This document shows, piece by piece, positions 44,132 to 56,725 of a stretch of DNA of 64,000 bases (position 1 is the first letter of the stretch; each line of letters opens with the position of its first letter). Origin of the DNA: Synechococcus sp. AG-670-B23 (GTDB lineage: Bacteria; Cyanobacteriota; Cyanobacteriia; PCC-6307; Cyanobiaceae). The notes below the pieces were generated by a model. That model had not been told where the DNA came from and ran no database searches. It saw only the letters and a list, made by a program, of their open reading frames with translations. Location: contig QCSL01000004.1 in the NCBI GenBank assembly GCA_003209165.1, positions 18,206 to 82,205 on the forward strand. The letters run 5' to 3'. A program made the translations under genes and the position numbers.

Positions 44132-44509
44132 ATGACTGAGCAGTCCTCTTTAAAGCCAGTGGATCTCAACGCTGATCAAGCCCTTGGGATGGTGAGCTTT
44201 GGCCTGATGCAACGACTTGCGCAGGATGGGCAGGTGGATCTGCCCTGGCTGGAGGCATCAGGAAATGCAGACAGTGAGCGTCTGCGTCAGCTGCGTCAAC
44301 GGCTTGAACTGACGGCTTTGGCCATCGAAACCGGTGCGCCCCTCACCACAACGGAAGTGAGCATGCTGCTGGGAGCCCGCCCTGGAACGGAGCGGGTGGA
44401 GCGCGGTGGCCTCGTTGCTCGCCGGGTCAGCCGGAACGTCTGGCGCTTGAGCAAAGCAGACGACAGCGAGCGGAACGATCGTTACGACGGATTCCGCCGG
44501 CGCCTTTGA
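44132..44509 (+). CDS. Conserved hypothetical protein upstream of chlN
   Basis: 125 residues from ATG 44132 (MTEQSSLKPVDLNADQALGM). It is soluble and mostly helical, with LRQLRQRLELTALAIETG and TTTEVSMLLGARPGTERVER, the latter resembling a helix-turn-helix or small nucleic-acid-binding motif. The C-terminus is charged and arginine-rich (RNDRYDGFRRRL). The longer frame from 44069 is not needed. It is in the same direction as chlN, 113 bp upstream. Function is unknown. Confidence 0.7.
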   Translation: MTEQSSLKPVDLNADQALGMVSFGLMQRLAQDGQVDLPWLEASGNADSERLRQLRQRLELTALAIETGAPLTTTEVSMLLGARPGTERVERGGLVARRVSRNVWRLSKADDSERNDRYDGFRRRL

Positions 44510-44604
44510 CCCCAAACCAAGGCCTGCCCGGCCGGAACGATCCCAAAGAGTTTGAGCGACCTTTCCACTCCTGGGCGGATTCCTTTGCAACTTGGAGAGG
44601 TTGA

Positions 44605-45900
<1,296 letters not shown>

Positions 45901-45904
45901 TCCC

Positions 45905-47479
45905 ATGCAACTCACGCTCTGGACCTACGAAGGGCCGCCCCATGTGGGGGCCATGCGCATCGCCGCTTCGATGCTCGGTGTTCATTACGTGCTCCATGCC
46001 CCCCAGGGAGACACCTATGCCGACCTGCTGTTCACGATGATTGAGCGGCGCGGTCAGCGTCCGCCGGTCACCTACACCACTTTCCAAGCTCGAGATCTCG
46101 GGGGGGACACCGCCGAACTGGTGAAACGGCATGTGCGCGAAGCGGTGGATCGCTTCCAACCTGATGCCCTGCTTGTGGGTGAGAGCTGCACCGCGGAGTT
46201 GATTCAGGATCAGCCCGGAGCCCTAGCCCAGGGCATGGACCTGACCATGCCAGTGGTGAGTCTGGAGCTGCCGGCCTACAGCAAGAAGGAGAACTGGGGT
46301 GCTGCGGAGACTTTCTATCAATTGGTTCGCCACCTGCTCAAGGATCAAGCACCGGCCAACAGCGAGCACGACCCCAAGGCTTGGCAACAAAAGGGGCGCA
46401 GGCCGCGGGTAAACCTATTGGGCCCATCCCTGCTCGGCTTCCGCTGCCGTGACGACGTGCTGGAGGTGCAGAAGCTGCTCACCATGCATGGCATCGATGT
46501 GGGAGTGGTGGCGCCCCTGGGTGCGGGGGTGGAGGATCTAAGGCGCATCCCCGATGCGGATCTCAACGTCTGCCTCTATCCGGAGGTGGGGGAATCCACG
46601 TGCAGCTGGCTGGAGCGCAATTTCGGCATGCCCTTCAGCCGAACGGTGCCGATAGGAGTGGGCGCCACTCACGATTTCCTAGTGGAAGTGCACGAGATGC
46701 TGGGGATGGAGCCTCCCGCACCCGATGAGGGCTACCGGCGCTCGCGGCTTCCCTGGTATTCGGAATCCGTGGACTCCACCTACCTCACCGGCAAACGGGT
46801 GTTTATCTTTGGCGACGGCAGCCATGCCCTCGCCGCCGCCCGGATCTGCAGCGAGGAACTGGGTTTCACGGTGGTGGGGCTGGGCACCTACAGCCGGGAG
46901 ATGGCACGGCCCGTGCGGGCCGCCGCCAAAGCCTTAGGGCTGGAGGCTCTGATCACTGACGACTACCTGGCGGTGGAAGGGGCCATGGCCGAAGCAGCAC
47001 CGGAACTGGTGCTGGGAACGCAGATGGAACGCCACAGCGCCAAGCGGCTGGGGATTCCCTGCGCGGTGATCAGCACGCCCATGCACGTGCAGGACGTGCC
47101 CGCCCGAATGAGCCCCCAGATGGGCTGGGAAGGATCGAACGTGATCTTCGACGACTGGGTCCACCCGCTGATGATGGGGCTGGAGGAACACCTGATCGGC
47201 ATGTTCCGCCACGATTTCGAATTCGTGGATGGTCACCAGAGCCACTTGGGCCATGCCGGGGGTGCCGGCGCGGCCGACCTCTCCGCCTTAAGTGACATCC
47301 CCGGCGAAGGCGATGGTGCTCTGCGTTGGACGGCCGATGGGGAAGCCGAACTGAAGAAGATCCCCTTTTTCGTGCGTGGCAAGGTGCGACGCAACACTGA
47401 GGCTTATGCCCGCGATGTGGGCTGCAGAGAGATCAGCAGCGAAACGCTGTATGACGCAAAAGCCCACTTCAAGGCATAA
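45905..47479 (+). CDS. chlB: Light-independent protochlorophyllide reductase subunit B
   Basis: A 524-residue partner of ChlN. The N-terminus [20 protein letters not shown] is characteristic and contains residues near the shared 4Fe-4S cluster (one ligand is an aspartate). The middle has [20 protein letters not shown] and the C-terminus carries [20 protein letters not shown]. It is cotranscribed with chlN. chlL, usually close by, is separated by 1.2 kb of degraded sequence. Confidence 0.97.
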   Translation: MQLTLWTYEGPPHVGAMRIAASMLGVHYVLHAPQGDTYADLLFTMIERRGQRPPVTYTTFQARDLGGDTAELVKRHVREAVDRFQPDALLVGESCTAELIQDQPGALAQGMDLTMPVVSLELPAYSKKENWGAAETFYQLVRHLLKDQAPANSEHDPKAWQQKGRRPRVNLLGPSLLGFRCRDDVLEVQKLLTMHGIDVGVVAPLGAGVEDLRRIPDADLNVCLYPEVGESTCSWLERNFGMPFSRTVPIGVGATHDFLVEVHEMLGMEPPAPDEGYRRSRLPWYSESVDSTYLTGKRVFIFGDGSHALAAARICSEELGFTVVGLGTYSREMARPVRAAAKALGLEALITDDYLAVEGAMAEAAPELVLGTQMERHSAKRLGIPCAVISTPMHVQDVPARMSPQMGWEGSNVIFDDWVHPLMMGLEEHLIGMFRHDFEFVDGHQSHLGHAGGAGAADLSALSDIPGEGDGALRWTADGEAELKKIPFFVRGKVRRNTEAYARDVGCREISSETLYDAKAHFKA

Positions 47480-47686
47480 ATAAAGCTTGAAAAAGAAGGA
47501 CTACACCTTTTAGACCATTCCAAAATCGGATCTTGACAATCAAAAAACATTGACAATGCAAGAACTTTCCGTTCCTGCTTGAAGATAGAAACATGATTTG
47601 AGCCTGACAAGAACCAAACAAATCACATGACCTACCTCATGTAAAACATGAAATAAATTGTCCACGCTTGTCACTACAAATAAACA

Positions 47687-47965
47687 ATGTCGCTATGGAT
47701 AAAAAGTTATTCTCGGATGACCTTGGTTATCTCACGACGTGAACTGATTGCTGGAGCCGGACTAGTCTGGCAGGGCTCCATGACTCTTGGAAGAAAGGGG
47801 CCTGCAGCCGAATCAGCCACTCCTGCAGATGTCGATGTGGTGGTGGGAGCAGGATTATCTGGCCTAACAGCCGCTCGTCATCTGCGCAAAAATTGCTTGA
47901 AGGTTCATCTTCTCGAGGCCCGAGCCCAAACGGGTGGGCGAATGATTCGCCAGACAACCCATATA
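47687..47965 (+). pseudogene. 5' fragment of an FAD-dependent amine oxidase gene
   Basis: The frame encodes a twin-arginine-like start (VISRRELIAGAG) and then an FAD/NAD Rossmann motif, VDVVVGAGLSGLTAARHLRK, followed by VHLLEARAQTGGRMIRQTT. After about 47965 the homology ends abruptly. The remainder of a protein of roughly 450 residues is missing, and the sequence runs into the 3' side of a second, oppositely oriented fragment. The preceding 200 bp (47480-47686) is AT-rich non-coding DNA. Confidence 0.7.
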
Positions 47966-47999
47966 TGTGCCGTGATTGATCTGGATTTGAAAAACGTAT

Positions 48000-48456
48000 A
48001 GCACTTCAAAATCATCAAACAAACCGGTCGTGTGGGGCGTGCTGTTCCACACAAAGACACCCTTACCGTCGTCGTAAGAGGGATAACGCTTCATTCAGAT
48101 TCAATGCATCAGATAGTGCCTTAAAGAGAGGGGTAGTGAGTTTTTCCTCCCCATTGGCCGCCCAGATCAATCAAGCCATCTCCGGCCACTTTTTTATTCA
48201 CCATGCGTCCACCAATAATGTTTTTGACTTCAAGCAAGGCCACAGTTTTCCCTTTTTTTCCAGTTCTAGGGCTGCAATCAAACCAGACAGGCCTGCACCG
48301 ATGACAAACGACATCCACAGAGGTGCCGGAAACTGGACTCTTGCCAGAGGCATCACGCCCTAATGCAGCCAGGCCTGCACGCCCTCCAGTACCTGCCAGG
48401 AGTGTGACCGAAGTGACAAGCGCATGTGATTTCAAAAATGAAAACGAATACTGCAT
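48000..48456 (-). pseudogene. Frameshifted 5' fragment of a second FAD amine oxidase gene
   Basis: On the minus strand the start (MQYSFSFLKSHALVTSVTLL) leads to SVDVV. The Rossmann motif VIGAGLSGLIAALELEKKGK is then found in another frame, TVALLEVKNIIGGRMVNKKV and DGLIDLGGQWGGKTHYPSL in the first again, FKALSDALNLNEA in another, and KRYPSYDDGKGVFVWNST with TTGLFDDFEVL in another. At least four frameshifts within 450 bp, plus loss of the C-terminal two thirds, show a decayed gene. It faces the fragment at 47687-47965. Confidence 0.75.
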
Positions 48457-48649
48457 AAAGCCACTCAGAAAGTCCGTTAAAGATTCAGCAAAACGTCAAT
48501 GAGACAAGAGGAGAGCATAATGGGGAGGATCTGCATGCCAGAGCATGGCGGCAAAAGCCTGAGCATTTGCACTCATTTCATTTCATGCAATTGAAAGAAA
48601 TTCCGCTCTCGCAGCTCAGCCAAAAACCAGACCTTTCATTTCTTGGTGA

Positions 48650-49603
<954 letters not shown>

Positions 49604-49622
49604 CCGCCTGAATTACAGGGCC

Positions 49623-50636
<1,014 letters not shown>

Positions 50637-50645
50637 TCACGAATC

Positions 50646-50999
50646 TCAGCGCCAGATCACGCGCAAACGATTGGGAGCGATCCACTGATCCTGCTCGCTA
50701 ATTAGGTGCTTCTCTCCACCAATGCTGAACAGACGATCGAACCTCTGCTGCAGCGTTTGCAATTTGGCCGACTCGATCGATACGACCGCCGAAATCTCAC
50801 TGTGGCGATCCATGCGTTCCTGATAAGCCACTGACAGACGGATCAAGCTCGCGCAGCCCAAAAGGACAAGACCCGCCTTGCCAGCCAAGGCAAGAAGGCT
50901 GCATTGCAGTTCCTGTTGGTCGGTCTGCCGCTGAATCTCTGCAGCCATGCTCGCTGCATCCTTGCGGGGAGCTGATCTTTGAACCTGACTGGCGGTCAC
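50646..50999 (-). CDS. Hypothetical protein with one membrane segment and coiled coil
   Basis: 117 residues. A polar N-terminus (SAPRKDAASMAAEIQRQTDQ) is followed by one transmembrane helix, about residues 35-53 (LLALAGKAGLVLLGCASLIR). Then come a helical, probably coiled-coil stretch (VVSIESAKLQTLQQRFDRLF) and a short tail (SEQDQWIAPNRLRVIWR). The layout resembles small FtsL/FtsB-like bitopic proteins, but I cannot assign a family. It lies just upstream of por on the same strand. Confidence 0.6.
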   Translation of the reverse strand: MTASQVQRSAPRKDAASMAAEIQRQTDQQELQCSLLALAGKAGLVLLGCASLIRLSVAYQERMDRHSEISAVVSIESAKLQTLQQRFDRLFSIGGEKHLISEQDQWIAPNRLRVIWR

Positions 51000-51088
51000 C
51001 GCATCAGAACGAACATCCGCTTTTAACGCAATCAGTTGTCAGTGCCAAGACCAGCTCTAGGCCCGTTGATCAGGGGCGCCCGTTGAAA

Positions 51089-51193
51089 TCAGGCCTCGTA
51101 GAGGCTGATCGAAAGACGCAGGGCCAGAACAGCGGCATGAGCAGCAACCACGAGGGCAATGAACACCTCAGGTGCAGACAGAACGGTTTCCAT
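51089..51193 (-). CDS. psaM: Photosystem I reaction centre subunit XII (PsaM)
   Basis: A 34-residue single-helix protein: METVLSAPEVFIALVVAAHA, then AVLALRLSISLYEA. This matches PsaM, a small subunit at the PSI trimer interface. The first ATG could also be 51202 (MAPMETVL), but METVLSAPE is the usual start. It sits alone in the gap between the bitopic hypothetical protein and the CRR6 gene. Confidence 0.92.
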   Translation of the reverse strand: METVLSAPEVFIALVVAAHAAVLALRLSISLYEA

Positions 51194-51276
51194 GGGAGCC
51201 ATGCATCAAACGGTCCCATTCTTCTCCGAGGAAGGGGCTGCAGGCCATCATTCGCAAAGGCCTGTCACACCAGCCC

Positions 51277-51747
51277 ATGGATCCAGTTCTGATCGATGCC
51301 CCTGCCATCCGCGCGTTGGATCTGCGGCCGCTACGGATCTGGAGCGATCAGCCGCTGGATGTAATGCTCAGCCAGGGGCCGGTGCTCGAGCTGCGGTTCG
51401 ACTGGCCCCGGGCGCAGGATGACCCGCGAGAACTGCCGGAATGCCCCGAACCTCGCCTGTGGGCCCTGCGGGCCGATGCGCGCTTCCCCTGGCTACCTCT
51501 GTTACTAGAACGCGACCAGGGCAGCCTGATTCGCCATGTGGCCCTGGTGGTACCCCACAGTTTCAGCCGCAGCGAAGGCCTTCGTTTTGACCCTGAAGCC
51601 TTGGAGCTCTGGGTGACGCATCGGCTGATGCTGCTCGACGACCTCTGCCAGCGAGAGCTGGGACGACCGATGAGGGGCAACCTTTCCCAAATGGCCTCAG
51701 CCCTGGGTTATGAGCTCGATGGGGGGTTCTGGGCTCTTTTGAACTAA
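51277..51747 (+). CDS. CRR6-like NDH-1 assembly factor (DUF1817)
   Basis: A 156-residue soluble protein resembling chlororespiratory reduction 6, a factor for assembling the NDH-1 hydrophilic arm (NdhI step) in cyanobacteria and plastids. Recognisable blocks are VALVVPHSFSRSEGLRFDPE and LELWVTHRLMLLDDLCQREL, and the end MASALGYELDGGFWALLN. The start at 51277 (MDPVLIDAPAIRALDLRPL) is chosen because the upstream 35 codons overlap psaM. This fits the NDH-1 genes elsewhere in the window. Confidence 0.8.
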   Translation: MDPVLIDAPAIRALDLRPLRIWSDQPLDVMLSQGPVLELRFDWPRAQDDPRELPECPEPRLWALRADARFPWLPLLLERDQGSLIRHVALVVPHSFSRSEGLRFDPEALELWVTHRLMLLDDLCQRELGRPMRGNLSQMASALGYELDGGFWALLN

Positions 51748-51763
51748 CCCCTGAACTGACCGA

Positions 51764-52531
51764 CTAACCCAGCCAGAGCTGCAGGGCCCGCCTGGAGCTG
51801 TCGATCGCCAGGATGATGGCGAGTCCCCGAAGAAAGCGCACCAGTAGAACCGCATCAAACTTATCGAGACGGCTGGCGGTCCATTGGGAGGCGATCGCTG
51901 CAACTGCCCCCAGCAGCAAGCCCATCAGAGGTACCCCGCGTCCCTCATGCAGAAATTGCAGGGATGCAGCGCTGGCCGAACAGAGCACCGCCACCGTGCT
52001 GAGCCGCACGGCCTGATGAATCGGCACAGACATTGGACCGCTCATCAGAGGCACCATCACCAGCCCCCCGCCCAGGCCCAACATCCCAGCAGTCCAGCCG
52101 GCGATGCAGCCCACACCAGCCAACTGCGGTGCGCTGCCGTCATCAACGTGCTCGTTGGCATCCGACTCGGGCCGTTCGCGAACACAGAACGCCAGCACGA
52201 TGTAGATCAGCGTCTGCATCGCCAGCAAGATCCAGCCCGCCGCAAAACCAGCCAAGCCGCCGAACAGCAGCGCCGAGCCAAAGGCTGCCAAGCCGATGGC
52301 AAGTCCCATCCGGGTAGGCACCCGCCCTTGGCGCAGGTGGGTGATGGTGCCCGCCAAAGCCGTAGGCACAATGGCGAAACTGCTGGTAGCCAGGGCCTGA
52401 TGGGGCGGGAGATCAAGCCAGAGCAGAAGCGGCGCAAAGATCAAGCCGCCGCCAATCCCCAACAGCCCGGCCAAGCCCCCCGCCAGCAGACCCAGGGCAA
52501 TCAGGATGGGCACATCCCACCAGGGCACCAT
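51764..52531 (-). CDS. TauE/SafE family anion exporter
   Basis: A 255-residue membrane protein with about eight helices in two repeated halves. Each half begins with a glycine-rich signature: LLAGGLAGLLGIGGGLIFAP in the first and VGCIAGWTAGMLGLGGGLVM in the second. The family exports sulfite, sulfoacetate or related organic anions; the substrate is not evident. The long upstream frame to 52867 overlaps the divergent gene and is rejected in favour of ATG 52531 (MVPWWDVPILIALGLL). Confidence 0.9.
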   Translation of the reverse strand: MVPWWDVPILIALGLLAGGLAGLLGIGGGLIFAPLLLWLDLPPHQALATSSFAIVPTALAGTITHLRQGRVPTRMGLAIGLAAFGSALLFGGLAGFAAGWILLAMQTLIYIVLAFCVRERPESDANEHVDDGSAPQLAGVGCIAGWTAGMLGLGGGLVMVPLMSGPMSVPIHQAVRLSTVAVLCSASAASLQFLHEGRGVPLMGLLLGAVAAIASQWTASRLDKFDAVLLVRFLRGLAIILAIDSSRRALQLWLG

Positions 52532-52543
52532 GGCGTGCGATCG

Positions 52544-53275
52544 ATGTTTCACTCCAGCATGCCCGCAGCCGGGCGTCTGCTTCCCACCCAGGAAGCAGAT
52601 GGACACACCCAGATGGCTTTGGATGCCTGGCTTCTGAGGCGAAGCAACGCTCCGGCTCTGCGTTTTTACCGTTGGGATGGGCCCTGGCTCTCGCTTGGAC
52701 GCCATCAACGCCAATGGCCTGAGCACTGGAATGATCTGGCCCGCAGCGGCCGTATCGGCCTGGTGCGACGCCCCAGCGGAGGCCGGGCAGTGCTCCATGC
52801 CGGGGGCCTCACTTACGCACTGATTTGGCCGGATGCACCACGACGCCGTCAGGAGGCCTACCGCCAAGCCTGTCAGTGGTTGATCGATTGCTTCAAGGAT
52901 CTCGGGCTAGCGCTGCACTTCGGTTCCGACCCGGCTGGTGCCGAGGCCAACAACTGTTTCGCCACTGCAACGGTGGCCGACCTAGTGGATTCATCCGGCG
53001 TCAAACGGGTTGGCAGCGCCCAGCGCTGGCAGAACGGGCGCCTGCTCCAGCACGGCGAAATCCTGCTGGATCCCCCTGCAGAGCTGTGGGAAGAGGTGTT
53101 TGAAGAATCGGCACCGTCGGCGGCACCAGCCCAGATCAACCGACTGGAGCTGGATCAGCAGCTGCGCCAGGGCCTGATTCAATCTTGGAGCCATTGCCAG
53201 TGGCAAATGAAGCCTCTGGAGGCCGACGAAGCTCAGGATTTGGAGGGCGAGCTGGAGTCCTGGTCGGAGCTTTGA
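52544..53275 (+). CDS. Lipoate/octanoate-protein ligase family protein
   Basis: About 243 residues from ATG 52544 (or 238 from ATG 52559). The biotin/lipoate A/B ligase fold is shown by ALRFYRWDGPWLSLGRHQRQ, the substrate loop RRPSGGRAVLHAGGLTYALI and the lysine region VKRVGSAQRWQNGRLLQHGE. It transfers lipoyl or octanoyl groups to enzymes such as pyruvate dehydrogenase or GcvH. The 3' end overlaps the M50 protease gene by 43 bp on the opposite strand. Intergenic space with the divergent TauE gene is only 12 bp. Confidence 0.88.
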   Translation: MFHSSMPAAGRLLPTQEADGHTQMALDAWLLRRSNAPALRFYRWDGPWLSLGRHQRQWPEHWNDLARSGRIGLVRRPSGGRAVLHAGGLTYALIWPDAPRRRQEAYRQACQWLIDCFKDLGLALHFGSDPAGAEANNCFATATVADLVDSSGVKRVGSAQRWQNGRLLQHGEILLDPPAELWEEVFEESAPSAAPAQINRLELDQQLRQGLIQSWSHCQWQMKPLEADEAQDLEGELESWSEL

Positions 53276-54489
53276 TCCTGCATCGTCTGCACCATCTGAG
53301 GAAGCATCGCCAAACCCAGGGGATAGCCATTACGCTTGCGTGCCTCATCAAGGATCGCGGGGGGCAGGGTCACCCCTAGACGCTTCAGCACCGCATCACC
53401 CACATCCATGCGATCAAGGGTGCCGGAGGGAAGCCCCGCAGCACTCATTACCAGCAGGCGTCCCTGGGAGGCCGCCTCGAGGGCCGGCACCGCGTCAACC
53501 AACCCAGTAGAACCAATGATGGAGGGCAGTTCAGTGAGGGGCCGCAGATGATCCTCGAGACGCTGTTGGTCCCATTGCTGCACAGGCAAAAGTTTCAGGG
53601 GCTGATCGTCAATCCAACCCACCCAACGTCCGCTCTTGCAAACAAGCACCCAATCGGCAGTGCCCTCCGCCTCGCTGGCGGTCAGCCGTAATTGGCTGAG
53701 GCGCCGCAAGGTCTGATCCGCCTCCAGCACTCGGAATCGTTTGCCCGCCGCAACCTCCACCTTTAATTCTCGCAGCACGTTCTGCAACTGCAGCATCTGG
53801 GTCTGACTGCGGTTAGCACCGAGCCCGAACCAACCGATCAACATCAACAGAACCCCGTTGATCCCCCAGCCCTGCCAAAGCAGAACACCGCCCATCAGGA
53901 TCATCAGCATTGACAAGGCCCGACCGGACGCCGACGCCACCTGAACGCCCTTCTGCTGACTGCCACTGACCTGCCAGACCAAGGCCTTGAGGATCAGCCC
54001 GCCATCCAGTGGAAGGCCAGGCAACAGATTGAATAGACCCAACATCAAGTTGAGCAAACCAACTTGTCTCAACAGCTGAGTAGCCAAGGGCTGGGTGTTT
54101 GACATCGCTGAAGCCCCCACCAGCATTCCTAAGGCCAGCACCAAACTGACGATCGGGCCAGCAGCCGCAATGCGCAAATTGCCCATGGCGGTGGGGCATT
54201 CCTTCTCTACACGGGCGATGCCGCCCAGATGAAACAGGGTGATACTCAACACCTTCACCCCTTCCCGCAGGGCCATCAGAGCATGACCCAACTCATGCAG
54301 CAGCACGGAGCTGAACAACAGCAAGGTGGTCAGTAAGCCCAGCCCCCAACTGACCGTTCCAGAGGCCGTGGCCGCATAGCGGGATTGAAACAATGTGGTG
54401 AAGATCGCCACAGCAAACAACCAACTGGGCTGGAGCCGCAGGGGAATTCCGCCAATCTTGAGCACCTGCCAGCCCTCTCCCACCGCCAA
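53233..54489 (-). CDS. Site-2 protease family (M50) membrane metalloprotease with C-terminal CBS-like region
   Basis: A 418-residue intramembrane zinc protease. The zinc motif is LLHELGHALMALREG at about residue 67, and the third ligand is in LFNLLPGLPLDGGLILKALV. Six or so helices are followed by a soluble region from about 230, where EADQTLRRLSQLRLTASEAE and LVMSAAGLPSGTLDRMDVGD resemble paired CBS domains that sense adenosyl ligands. Such enzymes cleave membrane-anchored regulators. The start is TTG 54489 or GTG 54483. Divergent from trpF. Confidence 0.9.
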   Translation of the reverse strand: MAVGEGWQVLKIGGIPLRLQPSWLFAVAIFTTLFQSRYAATASGTVSWGLGLLTTLLLFSSVLLHELGHALMALREGVKVLSITLFHLGGIARVEKECPTAMGNLRIAAAGPIVSLVLALGMLVGASAMSNTQPLATQLLRQVGLLNLMLGLFNLLPGLPLDGGLILKALVWQVSGSQQKGVQVASASGRALSMLMILMGGVLLWQGWGINGVLLMLIGWFGLGANRSQTQMLQLQNVLRELKVEVAAGKRFRVLEADQTLRRLSQLRLTASEAEGTADWVLVCKSGRWVGWIDDQPLKLLPVQQWDQQRLEDHLRPLTELPSIIGSTGLVDAVPALEAASQGRLLVMSAAGLPSGTLDRMDVGDAVLKRLGVTLPPAILDEARKRNGYPLGLAMLPQMVQTMQDQSSDQDSSSPSKS

Positions 54490-54554
54490 TCCCGTCGTGT
54501 GCCGCTATTGCGGACTATCATCCACGATCCTAGGGAGTGCGATCGATGTAGCCC

Positions 54555-55217
54555 TTGCGTGATCCCCGCCCCACTCCTGACCTCAAGATCTGTGGGATCA
54601 CCGACCGCGAGCAGGCCCATGCCATTGCACAAATGGGCGTGCAGGCGATTGGCGTGATTGGTGTTCCTGCCACCCCACGCTTTGTTGAACCAGCCCAGCG
54701 CAGGGCCTTGTTCCAGCTGCTGGAAGAACAGCACCCAAAGCTGCATCGCGTTTGGGTGGTGGCCGATCCCAACGATGCCGCCCTCGAAGAAGCGCTCTAC
54801 GGCGCAGGACAGCCCTCCGTGGTGCAGCTGCACGGCAGCGAGTCAGACGAACGCTGCCAACGCTTGAAACAGCGTTATCCCCGGCAGCAGTGGTGGAAAG
54901 CATTACGGGTACGCAAACCCGAAGATCTCAAGCAGCTTGAGCAGTACGCGCCCCATGTGGATGCCTTGCTGCTCGATGCCTGGAGCCCCGATCAACTGGG
55001 CGGAACCGGGCACCGCATCCCTCTTGATTGGGTCCACGAGACCGAACTATCGGTGCCGTGGTGGCTGGCAGGAGGAGTGAGTGCGGAGTGGGTTCCAGAA
55101 CTTCTCAGCCGCGTCAAGCCTCAAGGGCTCGATGCCTCCAGTCGGCTGGAGGAACGACCGGGATGGAAAAACCTCGACAAGGTTCAAGCTCTTGTCGAGG
55201 CTGTGAAACAGGGTTGA
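54555..55217 (+). CDS. trpF: Phosphoribosylanthranilate isomerase
   Basis: A 220-residue (beta/alpha)8 barrel enzyme of tryptophan biosynthesis that isomerises N-(5'-phosphoribosyl)anthranilate. The first strand has DLKICGITDREQAHAIAQMG with the catalytic cysteine, and VVQLHGSESDERCQRLKQRY follows. The catalytic aspartate is in VDALLLDAWSPDQLGGTGH, and the phosphate-binding end is WWLAGGVSAEWV and GLDASSRLEERPGWKNLDKV. Initiation is at TTG 54555. Not linked to other trp genes here. Confidence 0.95.
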   Translation: MRDPRPTPDLKICGITDREQAHAIAQMGVQAIGVIGVPATPRFVEPAQRRALFQLLEEQHPKLHRVWVVADPNDAALEEALYGAGQPSVVQLHGSESDERCQRLKQRYPRQQWWKALRVRKPEDLKQLEQYAPHVDALLLDAWSPDQLGGTGHRIPLDWVHETELSVPWWLAGGVSAEWVPELLSRVKPQGLDASSRLEERPGWKNLDKVQALVEAVKQG

Positions 55218-55228
55218 GTCGAGGCTGA

Positions 55229-55984
55229 TCAGGTGCTGAGCAGCGCTGCCTGCTGACGCACAAGCTCAAAGAACTCCTGCTTAAGACTGGGGTCGTGGCG
55301 GAAATCGCCGCGCACCACGGAGTTCACCATGCTGGTTTGGGGCTCCTTCACGCCACGCCACTTCATACAGTAGTGCTGTGCCTTGATGATGATGCCAAGA
55401 CCCTGGGGCTCACAGAGCTTCTCGATTTCGTCGGCAAGGATCATCACAGCCTCTTCCTGGATGTGAGGGCGAGAGAAGACCCAGTCAGCCACGCGGGTGA
55501 ACTTGGAGAGGCCGATGACCCGCGCACCAGGCTTGATCCCGATCCAGCAGTTGCCCATAATCGGCACGAGGTGGTGTGAACAAGCCGAGCGAACCGTGAT
55601 CGGGCCAACGGTGTAGATCTCATCCAACCGTTTCACATTAGGGAAACTGGCCACCTTGGGCTGCTGGTGGTAGCGCCCCTTGAACACCTCCTGGAGATAC
55701 ATCTTGGCGACCCGCTCAGCCGTCTCATGGGTGTTGTGGTCGTTATCGATATCGATCACCAGGCTGCGCAGTAGGTCGCGAACCTTGTCAGCGACTTCAA
55801 CCTGAAGCTGATCAAGCTCACCGGGCTGAAGGTGATCAGCAATGTTGTCGTTGGCCAGGAAGGAAGCACCCGCCTCTCTCAAGCGTTCACGAATGCGCGC
55901 TGAGACCTGAGAATTCAAGAGCTTGTTGCCGTTGCCGTTTCCGTTGGCGACGCCGTTGGAAACGAAAGGGACTGTGGAGGTCAT
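55229..55984 (-). CDS. folE: GTP cyclohydrolase I
   Basis: A 251-residue enzyme that converts GTP to dihydroneopterin triphosphate, first in folate and pterin synthesis. Zinc ligands are in ITVRSACSHHLVPIMGNCWI and IIIKAQHYCMKWRGVKEPQT, and substrate binding is in VIGLSKFTRVADWVFSRPHI. The N-terminus is a poorly conserved asparagine/glycine-rich tail (SNGVANGNGNGNK). It is last in the minus-strand cluster ado-aar-accA-SDR-folE; 9 bp separate it from the SDR gene. Confidence 0.96.
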   Translation of the reverse strand: MTSTVPFVSNGVANGNGNGNKLLNSQVSARIRERLREAGASFLANDNIADHLQPGELDQLQVEVADKVRDLLRSLVIDIDNDHNTHETAERVAKMYLQEVFKGRYHQQPKVASFPNVKRLDEIYTVGPITVRSACSHHLVPIMGNCWIGIKPGARVIGLSKFTRVADWVFSRPHIQEEAVMILADEIEKLCEPQGLGIIIKAQHYCMKWRGVKEPQTSMVNSVVRGDFRHDPSLKQEFFELVRQQAALLST

Positions 55985-55993
55985 GGTGTTCGT

Positions 55994-56701
55994 TTAGAAG
56001 GCGCCGGCGGCCGGCATAAGAGTGAGGTCTTCGATCAACTGGTTGCTGGGTTGCATCGCCAGATTCGCCAGTGTTTCTGCCGCCTGATCGACAGAAAGCA
56101 TGGCACGACGATCGAAATCGCTTTGTACGGTTTCCGCGTCCCAAAGTGGTGTGTTCACTGCCCCAAGGGTGAGGGTGCAGGCACGAATGCCATAGCCACG
56201 TTCCTCTTCAGCCAAGCAGCGGGTGAAGCTGGCCAGGGCAGCCTTACTAACGCAATACGCACCCCATTGGGGGAATGCATTGCGAGCGGCATGGCTGCTG
56301 ATGTTTATCACCAAGCCGCCGTTCTCACGCATGGCGGGAACGACAGCAGAACAAACCTGCATCACGCTGGTGACGTTTAGCTGTAGCAGCCATTGCCAAC
56401 GCTCCAGAGTCATGGCCAGAAGATCGCCGGTGTATGCAGCGCCCGCGTTGTTGATCAACACTGAAGGGACTGCTCCCTGCTGCAACAAGCCAGCCATCTC
56501 CACAGCGATACCATCAGGTTGGGTGAGGTCGATCGCTGCAGACGCCACGGAGACGCCTTTGCAGCTGAGCTGCGCACCCAGATGCTCCAGTTGATCAGCA
56601 CTACGGGCAGTTAGAAGCAAGTCCCAACCCCGCAGAGCCAAAAGTTCAGCAGTTCGGCGACCTATGCCTCGGCTTGCACCGGTAATTAGAGCCGTTGGCA
56701 A
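55994..56701 (-). CDS. Short-chain dehydrogenase/reductase
   Basis: A 235-residue classical SDR. The cofactor motif is ALITGASRGIGRRTAELLAL, the structural NNAG is VLINNAGAAYTGDLLA, and the catalytic residues are S in GLVINISSHAARN and YxxxK in WGAYCVSKAALASFTRCLAE. The substrate is unknown. It follows accA by 24 bp, between fatty-acid and pterin genes, so a role in lipid or alkane metabolism is plausible but not shown. Confidence 0.93.
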   Translation of the reverse strand: MPTALITGASRGIGRRTAELLALRGWDLLLTARSADQLEHLGAQLSCKGVSVASAAIDLTQPDGIAVEMAGLLQQGAVPSVLINNAGAAYTGDLLAMTLERWQWLLQLNVTSVMQVCSAVVPAMRENGGLVINISSHAARNAFPQWGAYCVSKAALASFTRCLAEEERGYGIRACTLTLGAVNTPLWDAETVQSDFDRRAMLSVDQAAETLANLAMQPSNQLIEDLTLMPAAGAF

Positions 56702-56725
56702 AAACCGTTAGCAAACCGCGATACT

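Noticed and set aside
51884..52543. Long N-terminal extension of the lipoate-ligase frame
   Set aside because: The extension is antisense to the TauE/SafE gene and is arginine/glutamine-rich without a domain; the conserved protein begins at 52544-52559.
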